From: JAVBMJ01 sp031551275
GTDB lineage: Bacteria > Bacteroidota > Bacteroidia > Bacteroidales > Rikenellaceae
NCBI GenBank assembly: GCA_031551275.1
Contig: JAVBNX010000007.1
Location: 372,001-436,000, forward strand
DNA length: 64,000 nt
Reading direction: 5' to 3'
Within the stretch, counting starts at the first letter, position 1; each line of letters starts with the position of its first letter. This document shows, in pieces, positions 22,924 to 32,133 of the stretch. A program made the position numbers and the translations under genes. The notes beneath the pieces are model-generated. The model had not been told where the DNA came from. It saw nothing but the letters and a program-made list of their open reading frames with translations, and made no database searches.

Positions 22924-24798
22924 ATGGGTGTTACGTTGTCGGAGAAGATGAAGCGGATTTGGGTCGTTTTTATTCTGGTTTTCTGCTGCGGTCAGGCCGC
23001 GGCCCAGAAGGCCACGTTCGAGATCCTCGCGCCCCACATGGTGGTCGCGGGCGAGGTCTTTTCGATCGAGTACTCCCTCAACGCCAAGCCGGAGGGCTTT
23101 ACCCCCCCCGACCTGTCGGCGTTCAACGTGATCGCGGGCCCTTCGACCTCGACGGGCAGCAGCGTCTCGATCATCAACGGGAGCGTTACCAAGTCGTACA
23201 ACTACACCTACACCTACGTCATTTCGATCCCCGCCCCCGGCATCTACACCCTGCCCGGCGCCTCGGTTACCGTGGAGGGCAAGACGGTCGCCGCCGCTTC
23301 CCGCAAGGTGGAGGCGATCGACCCCGGGGCGGACCGGCAGGCCCAGCCCCAGGGGCAAACCCAGCAGGGGCAATCCCAGGCCCAGCAGGGCCGCCAGGAC
23401 GGACCCGCGAGTGCGGCCGCCGTGGCCGACGACGACATCCTGCTCAAGGTCCGCGTCGACAAGACCAAGGTCTTCAAGGGCCAGCCCGTCAGGGTCATGC
23501 TCAACCTCTACACCAAGGTCTTCATCGCGGGCAAGGGCAACTACAAAGCCCCCACTTTCAATGGCTTCTGGACCCAGGACATTACCCCCCAGAACCTGCG
23601 CGTGGGCCAGGAGGCGATCAACGGCAAACTCTACGAGGTGGTTACCGAGCGCGATTTCCTGGTCTACCCCCAGCAGTCGGGTAAGCTGACCATCGACCCC
23701 GCCTCGCTGGACGTGATCGGCCAGATCGTGGTGCGCACCCGCGCCCGCAACCCCATTGACGAGATGCTGGGCGGCGGCCAGCGGGTCGAGGAGGTGCGCC
23801 GGACGTTGAAATCCGCCCCCGTCACGATCGAGGTCAGCGACCTTCCCGCGGGCGCGCCCGAGAGCTTCAGCGGGGCCGTGGGCCGCTTCACTCTGGAGGA
23901 GGAGGCCCCATCGAGCCGCGTGTCGGCCAACTCGGCCTTTACCTACGCGGTCAAGGTTACCGGCACAGGCAACCTGCCCCTGATCCGCGCCCCGAAGGTC
24001 GATTTTCCCTCTTCGTTCGAGCAATACAACATCAAGAGCACCGAGAGCCTCTCCAACTCCCCTTCCGGCATATCGGGCTACCGCAGGTTTGAATACCCCG
24101 TTATCGCCCGCGCCGAGGGCCTTTACAACCTCCAGCCGGTCGAGTTTACCTACTTCAACCCCGAAACGATGAAGTACGTGACCCTCTCCACCCCCGCCGC
24201 CCAGATCACCGTTTTGCCCGACTCGACCGGCAGGTCCTCGCAGGGCGGCATGGTCACGGGCCTGAGCAAGGAGGAGATCAAGGTGCTGGGCCGCGACATC
24301 CGCTTTATCAAGATCGGCAAGGCAGGCCTCTCCCCCGAGGGCCGCATGCTGATGGGCTCGGGGCTTTACTACGGCCTTCTGGCGGGCATGGCCGCCCTCT
24401 TCCTGGGCCTCTACTACGGCATGCGCCGCCGCCGCGAAAGGATGAGCAACGTGGTCTTCGTCAGGGGCAAGCGCGCCAACAAGATCGCCCTCCAAAGGCT
24501 TCGCACCGCCGAGGGCCATATGCGCACCAACGACCACCGGGGCTTCTACGAGGAGATGCTTAAGGCCATGTGGGGCTACATGAGCGACAAGCTCAACATC
24601 CCGGTCGCCAACCTGACCAAGGAGAACATCCGCGAGGAGTTGTCCAAGCGCGGCATCGCCCCGAACACGGCCACGCGCTTTACCGACATCATCTCCGAGT
24701 GCGAATACGCCCAGTACTCCCCCGGAGGCGCAGGCCGCCCCGAGGACATTTACCGCGACGTGGCGGGCCTCATCTCCCAAATCGAATCCAAGCTATGA
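22924..24798 (+). CDS. batD: BatD family protein
   Basis: The 624-residue product has a signal peptide (KRIWVVFILVFCCGQAAAQ), beta-rich extracytoplasmic domains beginning FEILAPHMVVAGEVFSIEY, and a Gln-rich linker (about residues 140-160). The BatD-type repeats include VRVDKTKVFKGQPVRVML and FTYAVKVTGTGNLPLI. A C-terminal membrane segment follows (LYYGLLAGMAALFLGLYYGM, about 480-499), then a charged cytosolic tail. BatD belongs to the Bacteroides aerotolerance family. ATG 22948 (MKRIW...) is an equally plausible start. The stop overlaps the batE start by four bases (ATGA). batA, batB and batC are not beside it. Confidence 0.9.
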   Translation: MGVTLSEKMKRIWVVFILVFCCGQAAAQKATFEILAPHMVVAGEVFSIEYSLNAKPEGFTPPDLSAFNVIAGPSTSTGSSVSIINGSVTKSYNYTYTYVISIPAPGIYTLPGASVTVEGKTVAAASRKVEAIDPGADRQAQPQGQTQQGQSQAQQGRQDGPASAAAVADDDILLKVRVDKTKVFKGQPVRVMLNLYTKVFIAGKGNYKAPTFNGFWTQDITPQNLRVGQEAINGKLYEVVTERDFLVYPQQSGKLTIDPASLDVIGQIVVRTRARNPIDEMLGGGQRVEEVRRTLKSAPVTIEVSDLPAGAPESFSGAVGRFTLEEEAPSSRVSANSAFTYAVKVTGTGNLPLIRAPKVDFPSSFEQYNIKSTESLSNSPSGISGYRRFEYPVIARAEGLYNLQPVEFTYFNPETMKYVTLSTPAAQITVLPDSTGRSSQGGMVTGLSKEEIKVLGRDIRFIKIGKAGLSPEGRMLMGSGLYYGLLAGMAALFLGLYYGMRRRRERMSNVVFVRGKRANKIALQRLRTAEGHMRTNDHRGFYEEMLKAMWGYMSDKLNIPVANLTKENIREELSKRGIAPNTATRFTDIISECEYAQYSPGGAGRPEDIYRDVAGLISQIESKL

Positions 24799-25622
24799 AA
24801 GCGATAAAAACCGTCCTGTTCTTCGTGCTGGCCCTCTCTGCGGGGTCGGTGGTCCGGGCGCAGGATTCGCTCCCAGACGCATCCGCTACCCCCGTCGCCG
24901 CCATACCCGCCCCTCCGGCAGATCCTGCCAGCCTCTGGGACGAGGCCAACACGGCCTACATCAACTCCGATTTTTCCACGGCGATCCAGCTCTACGACTC
25001 GATCCGGAGCACGGGCAGGACCAGCGCCAAACTCTACTACAACATGGGCAACGCCTGGTTCAAGGAGGGTAATATCGGCCGCTCGATCCTCTGTTACAAC
25101 CGCGCTTTGGCCCTCTCGCCCGGCGACGGCGACATCCGTTACAACCTTACCGTGGCCGCCGGTTACGTCAAGGATAGGATCGAACCCGTCCCCGAATTTT
25201 TCCTGGCCGGTTGGGTCAGGAGCCTGCGCCAGGCCCTGAGCGTGGACGCCTGGGCGGTTATCAGCCTGGTTTTGTTCGCCTGTTTACTGGCCTCGGTGCT
25301 GGTTTACCTGGTTTCTGCTAATCTAACACTGCGCAAGGCGGGTTTTTACACCGCGTTGTGCTCCCTGGCGTTGGCCGTGCTGGCCTTCGGGTTCGCGCAA
25401 AGCGAGCGCAGGGCGATCGTCGACAACCCCGACGCCGTGGTCATGGCTACGGCCGTGGCGGTCAAAAGCTCCCCCGGCGAGGGCGGCAAGGACCTCTTCG
25501 TGCTCCACGAGGGGACCATGCTGCGCGTTTTGGACTCCTTCGGCAAGTGGAGGGAAGTCGTGATCGCCGACGGCAACCGGGGCTGGGTCGACGTAGCCGG
25601 CATCGAAATGGTAATGCAGTAG
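24795..25622 (+). CDS. batE: BatE-like TPR and SH3-domain membrane protein
   Basis: The 275-residue protein has a signal peptide ending VRAQ and two or three TPR helices (about residues 42-125; LWDEANTAYINSDFSTAIQLY, AKLYYNMGNAWFKEGNIGR, SILCYNRALALSPGDGDI). Two membrane segments follow (about 150-175 and 182-200), then an SH3-like C-terminal domain (VVMATAVAVKSSPGEGG through GNRGWVDVAGIEMV). That TPR-membrane-SH3 plan is characteristic of BatE. It is translationally coupled to batD by a four-base overlap. Confidence 0.9.
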   Translation: MKAIKTVLFFVLALSAGSVVRAQDSLPDASATPVAAIPAPPADPASLWDEANTAYINSDFSTAIQLYDSIRSTGRTSAKLYYNMGNAWFKEGNIGRSILCYNRALALSPGDGDIRYNLTVAAGYVKDRIEPVPEFFLAGWVRSLRQALSVDAWAVISLVLFACLLASVLVYLVSANLTLRKAGFYTALCSLALAVLAFGFAQSERRAIVDNPDAVVMATAVAVKSSPGEGGKDLFVLHEGTMLRVLDSFGKWREVVIADGNRGWVDVAGIEMVMQ

Positions 25623-25698
25623 GGTATGTTGTACGCTATGCACAGCCCCGACCCGGGAGCAACGGTTCCGGCCGGTTTCCCGTAAAGAGTTAAAAATT

Positions 25699-26292
25699 AT
25701 GTCGCGTCTTCTGGAAGATATTGTGGGCGAGCTCTCCAAGCTACCCGGGGTGGGAAAGCGGACGGCTTTGAGGCTGGCCATGCACCTGCTGCGCCGCGAA
25801 CAGGCCGAGTCGGACGCTCTGGCCTTGGCGATCAGCGATTTCCGCCACAAGATCCGCCATTGTTCGCTCTGCAACAACCTTTGCGACGAGGAGGTCTGTC
25901 CCGTTTGCCGGGACGCGTCCCGCGACCGGGGCGTGATCTGCGTGGTGGAGCACGCAGCCGATTTGATCTCGATCGAGAACAGCCGCCAGTACAACGGCCT
26001 GTACCACGTCCTGGGGGGTGTGATCTCGCCCATGATGGGCATCGGCCCGGGCGAGCTGAAGGTCGACCTCCTGGCCGAGCGTGTGGCTGCGGGGCAGATC
26101 CGCGAGGTCATTTTGGCCATCAGCACGACGGTCGAGGGCGAAACCACGCTGTTCTACATTACCCGCCGTTTGGAGGCCTACCCCGATGTGAAAGTGACAG
26201 CGATCGCCCGTGGGATCGGCTTCGGCGACCAGTTGGAATACGCCGACGAGCTGACCATCGCCCACGCGATCCGCAACCGCACAGGGGTCTGA
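25699..26292 (+). CDS. recR: Recombination mediator RecR
   Basis: The 197-residue protein is complete. The N-terminal helix-hairpin-helix (LSKLPGVGKRTALRLAMHL) is followed by the four-cysteine zinc finger CSLCNNLCDEEVCPVC (about residues 57-72) and a Toprim domain (GVICVVEHAADLISIE, YHVLGGVISPMMGIGP, EVILAISTTVEGETT). RecR works with RecF/RecO in loading RecA at gaps. It lies 76 bases after batE. Confidence 0.97.
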   Translation: MSRLLEDIVGELSKLPGVGKRTALRLAMHLLRREQAESDALALAISDFRHKIRHCSLCNNLCDEEVCPVCRDASRDRGVICVVEHAADLISIENSRQYNGLYHVLGGVISPMMGIGPGELKVDLLAERVAAGQIREVILAISTTVEGETTLFYITRRLEAYPDVKVTAIARGIGFGDQLEYADELTIAHAIRNRTGV

Positions 26293-26338
26293 CCTGGCGT
26301 TTATAAATAAAAGTCATATTAAATTCAAAAAATTATTC

Positions 26339-26346
26339 TATTTTTG
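26339..26346 (+). promoter_or_regulatory. Probable -7 box (TATTTTTG) of the hybrid kinase gene
   Basis: TATTTTTG fits TAnnTTTG and lies 28 bases before the ATG at 26375. Confidence 0.5.
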
Positions 26347-26374
26347 CGGTAATAAGCCGCTCACTCGATCTCCT

Positions 26375-28354
26375 ATGTTCTTTCGTAAGAAAAGTTCATT
26401 GTCCTCGCTTACCCCCTCCGATGTGTTGCAACGCATGAAGGCGGTCATCAACAGCGTCCATACGCCGGTCTATATCATACGTCCGGATGACTACCGTATC
26501 CTTTATGCCAACCCGACCCTCGCGCGCGCCTACCCCGGCGATCTGACGGGCAGCAAGTGTTATGAGGTGCTGGCGGGCAACAGCAAGCCCTGTTCGGGCT
26601 GCCGGGTGGCCGAAATGCCCGCCCAACAGAGCGGTGCGACCCTGGAGTGGGAGCAGCACAACCCCAACCTCGGGCAGACGTTTCTGGTCCGCAGCGTCAA
26701 TGCGGGTTGGGAGGGGCTACCCCAGGCGGTATTGGTCAACATACAGGATATGCTGAGCGCCAACAAGCAGGAGGGCGACTACGAGGCTTATATCCGCCAG
26801 TTGGAGGAGTTGACCAAGGCCAAGGAGAACAGCGAGGCCGTGATCCAGGCCTTGAGCGACAACATCCCCAACGGCTATATCTACATTCTGGAGCAAAAGG
26901 GCGACGGCGACGCGGACGTAAGGATGACCTACCTGAGTGCGGGATTCGACCGGGTAACCGGCCTGGACCACAACGAAATGCAAAAATCCCTCGCCGTCCT
27001 TCAGTCCCACGCGGGCAGGGAGGCACTCGATAGGATGCACGCCGCGCGCAAAAAGGACAGGCCTTTTACCGAGGAGGTCCCCTATACCCACCCTGACGGA
27101 AGGAAGATCTGGATGCAAGTCAGCGAGCGTTTGCGCGGCGGCCGCGACGGGATCAAGATATGGGACGGGATCGGGGTCGATATTACCGGCCTGGTGCAGG
27201 ACCGGGAGAAAGCCCGCGAGTCCGACCTGTTGAAATCGAGTTTTCTGGCCAACATGAGCCACGAGATACGCACCCCGATGAACGCCATCGTGGGCTTTTT
27301 GAACCTGCTCGAGGACGAGGGGATGGACGCCGAGGCCCGCCGGGATTTCATCCGCATCATCAAGAACAGCGCGGACCAGTTGCTGACCCTGATCGGCGAC
27401 ATCCTGGATATCTCCAAATTGGAGGCCGGCCGCGTGCAGATCGTCCCCGAGAAGACCGACGTTTGCGCGTTGCTCGCCGATATGCAGGCCGCTTTCCAGA
27501 CCTCGGTCAGGGATTCCGGCAAAGCGGTTGAGCTGCAGCTCGACGTGCCCGAGGGGGAGAATAAGCATACTTTTTTGGTGGATGGCAACCGTTTGCGCCA
27601 GGTCTTGGGCAATCTGATCGGCAATGCGGTCAAGTTTACCGAGCAGGGCTACGTCCGTTTCGGTTGCCGCCGCAACGGCGATACGCTCGAATTCTACGTC
27701 GAGGACACCGGCATCGGGATCGAGCAAAAGTTCCTTGCCGATCTGGGCAAACCCTTCCACCAGGTCCACGATCCGGGCCGCGCCGCCAAGTACGGCGGCA
27801 CGGGCATCGGCCTGGCCATCTCCAAGAGCCTTGTCAGGCTGATGGGCGGGGATCTGACCATCGCCTCCGAACCCGGCAAGGGTTCGCGTTTCTCCTTTAC
27901 GATCCAGGCCGAGGCCGACCAACCCGAAATTCCCACCCCAAAGATAACGACCATGGACAATGCGGCTTCCAACTCACCCGATCTGAGCGGAATTGTATTA
28001 CTTATCGCCGAAGACACCTACACCAATTTCTTCTTCCTCAAAACGCTCCTCAGGTTCAGCAACGCGACGATCATCCACGCCTGGAACGGCCAGGAGGCCA
28101 TCGACGCGGTCAAGGAGCACCCCGAGATCGACCTGGTGCTGATGGACGTCAAGATGCCCGTGATGGACGGCGTGGAGGCCGTCAAGCACGTCAAGGAGCT
28201 GCGCCCCGAGCTGTACGTGATCTGCCAGACCGCCTACGCCATGTACGACGACAAGCACCGCCTGATGCAGGCCGGTTTCGACGACTACATCTCCAAGCCC
28301 ATCAACAAAGAGGAACTCTTCGCCAAGATCGACGCAGGCCTAAAGAAGGGGTAG
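26375..28354 (+). CDS. Soluble hybrid histidine kinase with PAS sensors and a receiver domain
   Basis: The 659-residue protein has no membrane segment. In order it shows: a PAS domain (about residues 22-125) containing GSKCYEVLAGNSKPCSGC, a Cys-rich variant; a coiled-coil linker; a second PAS/PAC region (about 150-275); HisKA with FLANMSHEIRTPMN (His296); HATPase with the N-box NLIGNAVKFTEQG, DTGIGIEQKF and GGTGIGLAISKSLV; and a C-terminal receiver with Asp591 in VLMDVKMPVMDG and the TAYA/SKPI signature. The receiver acidic pair is ED where DD is usual. The cytosolic cue may be sensed by the PAS Cys pair (inference). The last 15 bases overlap the convergent AraC gene. Confidence 0.93.
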   Translation: MFFRKKSSLSSLTPSDVLQRMKAVINSVHTPVYIIRPDDYRILYANPTLARAYPGDLTGSKCYEVLAGNSKPCSGCRVAEMPAQQSGATLEWEQHNPNLGQTFLVRSVNAGWEGLPQAVLVNIQDMLSANKQEGDYEAYIRQLEELTKAKENSEAVIQALSDNIPNGYIYILEQKGDGDADVRMTYLSAGFDRVTGLDHNEMQKSLAVLQSHAGREALDRMHAARKKDRPFTEEVPYTHPDGRKIWMQVSERLRGGRDGIKIWDGIGVDITGLVQDREKARESDLLKSSFLANMSHEIRTPMNAIVGFLNLLEDEGMDAEARRDFIRIIKNSADQLLTLIGDILDISKLEAGRVQIVPEKTDVCALLADMQAAFQTSVRDSGKAVELQLDVPEGENKHTFLVDGNRLRQVLGNLIGNAVKFTEQGYVRFGCRRNGDTLEFYVEDTGIGIEQKFLADLGKPFHQVHDPGRAAKYGGTGIGLAISKSLVRLMGGDLTIASEPGKGSRFSFTIQAEADQPEIPTPKITTMDNAASNSPDLSGIVLLIAEDTYTNFFFLKTLLRFSNATIIHAWNGQEAIDAVKEHPEIDLVLMDVKMPVMDGVEAVKHVKELRPELYVICQTAYAMYDDKHRLMQAGFDDYISKPINKEELFAKIDAGLKKG

Positions 28355-29254
28355 GGCGTTGAGCGCCCTGTATTGCGTTGGTGTGAGTTTGATGACCGCC
28401 GCGAACACATGGTTGAAATGCGACACGGTCCGAAAGCCCGAATCGTAGGCGACCTGCGAGACGGTCAGGTCCGAATGGATCAACAACTGGCAGGCAAAAC
28501 CGATGCGCGTGGCGTTCAAAACCTCGAAGATCGTCTTCCCTGTATTTTTCCGAAAGCACCGGCACATCGCCGCCGGATTCATCCCCAATTCCGAAGCCAT
28601 ACCGCCCAGGGTAACCTGCTCGCGGAAATTCCGTTCGATGTAGCCGCTTATCGCCCCGGTGGGCGAACGCGGATCCCTGCCCCGGATGCCCGCCCCCTCG
28701 GGCGAGAGCAGGCGGTAGGGGTAGTTCCGCGCCAATATGTCGAGCATCCGCAACAGGCTGGTTATGCGCCGTATGCCCGACAACCCGTCGATGTGGGCGA
28801 TCATCCGCCGGACGCTCTCCATGCGGGGAGGAACGGTAAAGACCACCCCCCGGGCGCAGTCCTCCATGAGTTGTTGCAGGGGCGAAAGTTCGCCGATCCG
28901 CTCCATGTCGCGGGGCAAGATGCCCTCGGAGAACTGCAACGCCTCCGACGCGCACCACAGCTGTGAACCGGGGCTGTAATACTCCTCGCCGCTCATGTAG
29001 AAGTGGGGCAGCCCCGCCCCGAAGAGCGCCAGGTCGCCCGGCGCGAACTCCGCCATCCCCCCACCTGCCCATAGCCTGCCCCTGCCCTCGGTAATCAAAA
29101 GTAGCTCGATCTCCTCGTGGTAGTGCAAGGGCCGCGGAAAGAACCTATACCTGAACCCCCTGCACGAGATTACCGACCCCGGCGAGTGAAAGATTTCCTC
29201 CCGCGCCGCCGTACCCCGCCCTGCCACATTGTCTGTTTTTGGCATATTGCCCAT
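28340..29254 (-). CDS. AraC-family transcriptional regulator with cupin-like N-terminus
   Basis: The roughly 304-residue protein has an N-terminal cupin-like part (YRFFPRPLHYHEEIELLLITEG, GDLALFGAGLPHFY). The C-terminal double helix-turn-helix has the AraC signature (QVTLGGMASELGMNPAAMCRCF; VSQVAYDSGFRTVSHFNHVF). It should bind DNA as a sugar- or metabolite-responsive activator. MGNMPKTD at 29254 would be leaderless from the TATATTTG box, so MPKTD at 29245 is the alternative start. It is divergent from the uroporphyrinogen-decarboxylase-like gene, its likely target. Confidence 0.9.
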   Translation of the reverse strand: MGNMPKTDNVAGRGTAAREEIFHSPGSVISCRGFRYRFFPRPLHYHEEIELLLITEGRGRLWAGGGMAEFAPGDLALFGAGLPHFYMSGEEYYSPGSQLWCASEALQFSEGILPRDMERIGELSPLQQLMEDCARGVVFTVPPRMESVRRMIAHIDGLSGIRRITSLLRMLDILARNYPYRLLSPEGAGIRGRDPRSPTGAISGYIERNFREQVTLGGMASELGMNPAAMCRCFRKNTGKTIFEVLNATRIGFACQLLIHSDLTVSQVAYDSGFRTVSHFNHVFAAVIKLTPTQYRALNALPLL

Positions 29255-29259
29255 AAGTG

Positions 29260-29291
29260 CAAATATACGACAAATTGATGCAAATATCAAA
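29260..29291 (-). promoter_or_regulatory. Bacteroidota-type promoter of the AraC gene
   Basis: On the minus strand TTTG (29291 to 29288) and TATATTTG (29267 to 29260) are 20 bases apart. The box ends five bases before the ATG at 29254. Confidence 0.65.
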
Positions 29292-29339
29292 GAGAGCTAT
29301 TTTCGCTCCAATCCTTTCCTTTGTGAAAAATCCGAAAGC

Positions 29340-30344
29340 ATGACAAAGCGCGAAGTAGTCAAGATGGTGTTGGACGGCAAAAAACCGCCCTATGTGCCCT
29401 GGTCGTACAAATTCACGGTCGAGCCCAAGCAGGTGCTCCAGAAGCACTACGGCGTGGAGGACCTCGACCCCGTACTGGGCAACCACATCATCAACCTGGG
29501 CGATGATTACGGCTTTTTCGACCACCTGGGCGGCGACCTGTGGCGCGACGTCTTCGGCGTGGTCTGGGACCGGAGCATCGACAAGGACATCGGCGACGTG
29601 AAGGGATCTGTCATCGCCGAGCCCACCATGCAGGGCTACACCTTCCCCGACCCGTGCGACGAGCGCATCTTCAAGAACGTCAATTCGGACATAGCCTCCA
29701 AGCCCGATATGTTCCGGGTCTTCCAGATCGGTTTCTCGCTCTACGAGCGTGCCTGGACGCTGCGGGGCATCGAGAACCTGCTGATGGACTTTATGATCAA
29801 CCCGGAGTTCGCCCATGAGCTTTTGGACGCGATCTGCGACTACAACATCGCCCAGATCGACAAGGCCCTGACCTACGACATCGACGCGCTCTACTTCGGC
29901 GACGACTGGGGCCAGCAAAAGGGCCTGATCATGGGCTACGACCTGTGGAAAGAGTTCATCTATCCGCGCCTGCAACGCATGTACAAGAGGGCCAAGGACG
30001 CCGGGAAATACGTGATGATCCACTCCTGCGGCGACGTGGACGAGCTGTTCGACGATTTGGTCGACATCGGCCTGGACTGCTTCAACCCCTTCCAGCCCGA
30101 AGTGATGGACATCTACGAGATCCTGCCGCGCTACCGGGGCCGCTTGTCCTTCTTCGGTGGCCTGTCCATGCAAAAGACCCTGCCCTTCGGCACCCCCGAG
30201 GATGTCCGGGCCGAATCGCTCCGCCTGTTGGAATTGGGCAAGGACGGCAACTACATCTTCTCCCCCTCCCACGCCGTCGAGGGCGACACCTCTTTAGAGA
30301 ATATGCTGACTTTCATCGAGGTCGCCCAGGATCAACTCCGGTAA
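29340..30344 (+). CDS. Uroporphyrinogen decarboxylase-like protein (MtaA/CmuA-type)
   Basis: The 334-residue protein has the URO-D TIM-barrel signatures, notably IHSCGDVDELFDDLVDIG and CFNPFQPEVMDI near residues 225-260, and the C-terminal FGGLSMQKTLPFGTPEDV, seen in corrinoid-linked methyltransferases and their URO-D-like relatives. It differs from HemE, and no other heme biosynthesis gene is nearby, so heme synthesis is unlikely. The ATG at 29340 begins MTKREVVKMVLDGKKPPYVPWS, the usual family start. The divergent AraC gene suggests inducible catabolism of a methylated or carbohydrate-related compound (inference). Confidence 0.86.
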   Translation: MTKREVVKMVLDGKKPPYVPWSYKFTVEPKQVLQKHYGVEDLDPVLGNHIINLGDDYGFFDHLGGDLWRDVFGVVWDRSIDKDIGDVKGSVIAEPTMQGYTFPDPCDERIFKNVNSDIASKPDMFRVFQIGFSLYERAWTLRGIENLLMDFMINPEFAHELLDAICDYNIAQIDKALTYDIDALYFGDDWGQQKGLIMGYDLWKEFIYPRLQRMYKRAKDAGKYVMIHSCGDVDELFDDLVDIGLDCFNPFQPEVMDIYEILPRYRGRLSFFGGLSMQKTLPFGTPEDVRAESLRLLELGKDGNYIFSPSHAVEGDTSLENMLTFIEVAQDQLR

Positions 30345-30375
30345 TGTCCACATCCCAGAGCGCGCTGTCCTTGGA

Positions 30376-32094
30376 TTACTGCCCGGCCGCTTTGGCCTGC
30401 TCCTTTTTCTGCCTGCGCAGCGCCCTGTTCTGCTTGATCTGGTCGATCTCCCCCTTAATCACGGAGATCTGCCCCTGCTTCTTCTCGCTCAGCCCTGCCG
30501 ACTCCTTGACCCCGGCGAAGCACAGCCGCCACCAGTAATTGAAGTTCGATCGGTGGGGGTCCCTCGCCGCGGCCGACTCGGCCATGCGTATCTCCTTGCC
30601 CGGCATCGGGTTGGAGTGGAGGATCAACACGCTGTTGGCCAGCAGCGTCCCCCCCCACGAGGCCGTGCCCGCCTTGTTGAGCAGTTCCACGCGGAGGCTG
30701 TCGTAGGCGAACCTCATGTGTGTCACGCCTTTCCAATCGCCGCCCTCGATATCGAAGTCGAGCCGGTTGAGGTTTCCCGTGCGCACCCGGATCCGGGCCA
30801 GGGGCTCGATCATGGGATTCATCCGGGCCAGATCCATCCCCGACAAGGTCCCGCGCAGGGTAAAATGCTCGTCCAGCGAATCCACCGGCAGCTCGATCCG
30901 GGCTTCCAGCGCCCCCACGCCCATCAGCGCCCCGGCGGCCAGTATGGCGATCTTCTCCGCCGCCGCCGGGGAGTTGCTCAGGGGCGCGATCCGCGCCTCG
31001 ATCCGCTCGAAGTGGATCCGTCCCGCCGCCGCCCCTTTCTCCGGCAGCTCTTCGTAAACGGCTTGCCCATCATGGGCGACCACCGCCCCGATGTCGAGCG
31101 GCATCCCCAACTTGTGGGGCAACTCCCTGAATAGTGGCTTTACGCGCTGCGGAACCACCGTTTGCCGATTCTTGTAACTGGCAATCTCCACCCCCCGGAC
31201 CACCACGCTGTCGGCATGGATGCGCCGCCCGTCCAGCATCGCCCGGAAATCCGCCCCGTGAACCGCCAGCCGGGGGACCGATATACGGGTCCAATCCTTT
31301 TTCGTGCGCGTCTGCGCCGTGAAGGATTGCCTGGGCAGGTCGGGCGACCAGAGCAAACTGTCCAGCGTCAGCGTCCCCCGCTTCATATCGACCTCCCCCG
31401 CCGCGACGCTCAACGCGCACGCCTCGGAGGCGGGATGGCGGAAAAACCCTTGTATCCTGCAATGGAGGCCCCCCGCCGAGGGCACCGGCATCTTTTTCAG
31501 GTCGTAGACCGAATCGAGCTCCAATTCTTCCGCGCGCACATCGAACCGTTCCAGCCGCGTGCGCACCGTGTCCCACTCCCGTATGTGGTCGTAGGCCAGC
31601 GATCCGCCGCGCACCTCGAGCTTTCGCACGACAATGCTTTTAAACGGCGATTGAAACGCCGGACTGTCCTGGTGACTCCGTATCACGCTGTCCCTTACCC
31701 CCTCCAGCCGGGGTTGGTCGATGACCAGCCGCTGGATCTCGAGCCGCCCCTGCTTGAGGTCGCGCCGCGAATACTTCACGTTGATCCTGATCTCGCGCAC
31801 TTGCGCCCTCCACAGCGCGTGGGGGGCCGCCCCCGCCTGCCTCAAACTGTCCGCTACCAGGCTGTCGGGCGTGATCGAGAGCCCCCGCAGGGTCACTTCG
31901 CCCCGGAGCAGCCGCACCGAAAAGTCCTGCAACTCGAAACGGTACAGCCCGCGGGTCTGCTCCCGGACGGCCTCGGCCACCTTGCGCAGGGCGTACTGCT
32001 TGGCCTTCGCGCCCGTCAAAACGGAGAACGCACCCGCACCCAGCCCCAAGAGGGCCAGCAGGCAAAAAATGATAACGGCTGTACGCTTCTTCAT
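30376..32094 (-). CDS. AsmA-like envelope protein
   Basis: The 572-residue protein has one N-terminal membrane segment (TAVIIFCLLALLGLGAGAFSVL), then long repeated beta-strand patterns such as FSVRLLRGEVTLRGLSITPDSL, IVVRKLEVRGGSLAYDHIREW and RIAPLSNSPAAAEKIAILA. This resembles the AsmA/DUF748 class that spans the periplasm and may move phospholipid between membranes. The C-terminus is Lys/Gln-rich (QNRALRRQKKEQAKAAG). It is encoded 39 bases downstream of gltX in the same direction. The AsmA link is by architecture, with moderate certainty. Confidence 0.75.
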   Translation of the reverse strand: MKKRTAVIIFCLLALLGLGAGAFSVLTGAKAKQYALRKVAEAVREQTRGLYRFELQDFSVRLLRGEVTLRGLSITPDSLVADSLRQAGAAPHALWRAQVREIRINVKYSRRDLKQGRLEIQRLVIDQPRLEGVRDSVIRSHQDSPAFQSPFKSIVVRKLEVRGGSLAYDHIREWDTVRTRLERFDVRAEELELDSVYDLKKMPVPSAGGLHCRIQGFFRHPASEACALSVAAGEVDMKRGTLTLDSLLWSPDLPRQSFTAQTRTKKDWTRISVPRLAVHGADFRAMLDGRRIHADSVVVRGVEIASYKNRQTVVPQRVKPLFRELPHKLGMPLDIGAVVAHDGQAVYEELPEKGAAAGRIHFERIEARIAPLSNSPAAAEKIAILAAGALMGVGALEARIELPVDSLDEHFTLRGTLSGMDLARMNPMIEPLARIRVRTGNLNRLDFDIEGGDWKGVTHMRFAYDSLRVELLNKAGTASWGGTLLANSVLILHSNPMPGKEIRMAESAAARDPHRSNFNYWWRLCFAGVKESAGLSEKKQGQISVIKGEIDQIKQNRALRRQKKEQAKAAGQ

Positions 32095-32133
32095 AACCGG
32101 AACTTTATGGCGGGCCCGGCATCCCCGGACGAT

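Noticed and set aside
21352..24780. A very long minus-strand open frame of over 1100 codons across fumarase and batD.
   Set aside because: It is antisense to two clear genes and its translation is low-complexity, rich in Val, Gly, Asp and His, as expected of the complement of GC-rich coding sequence. No family motif is seen.
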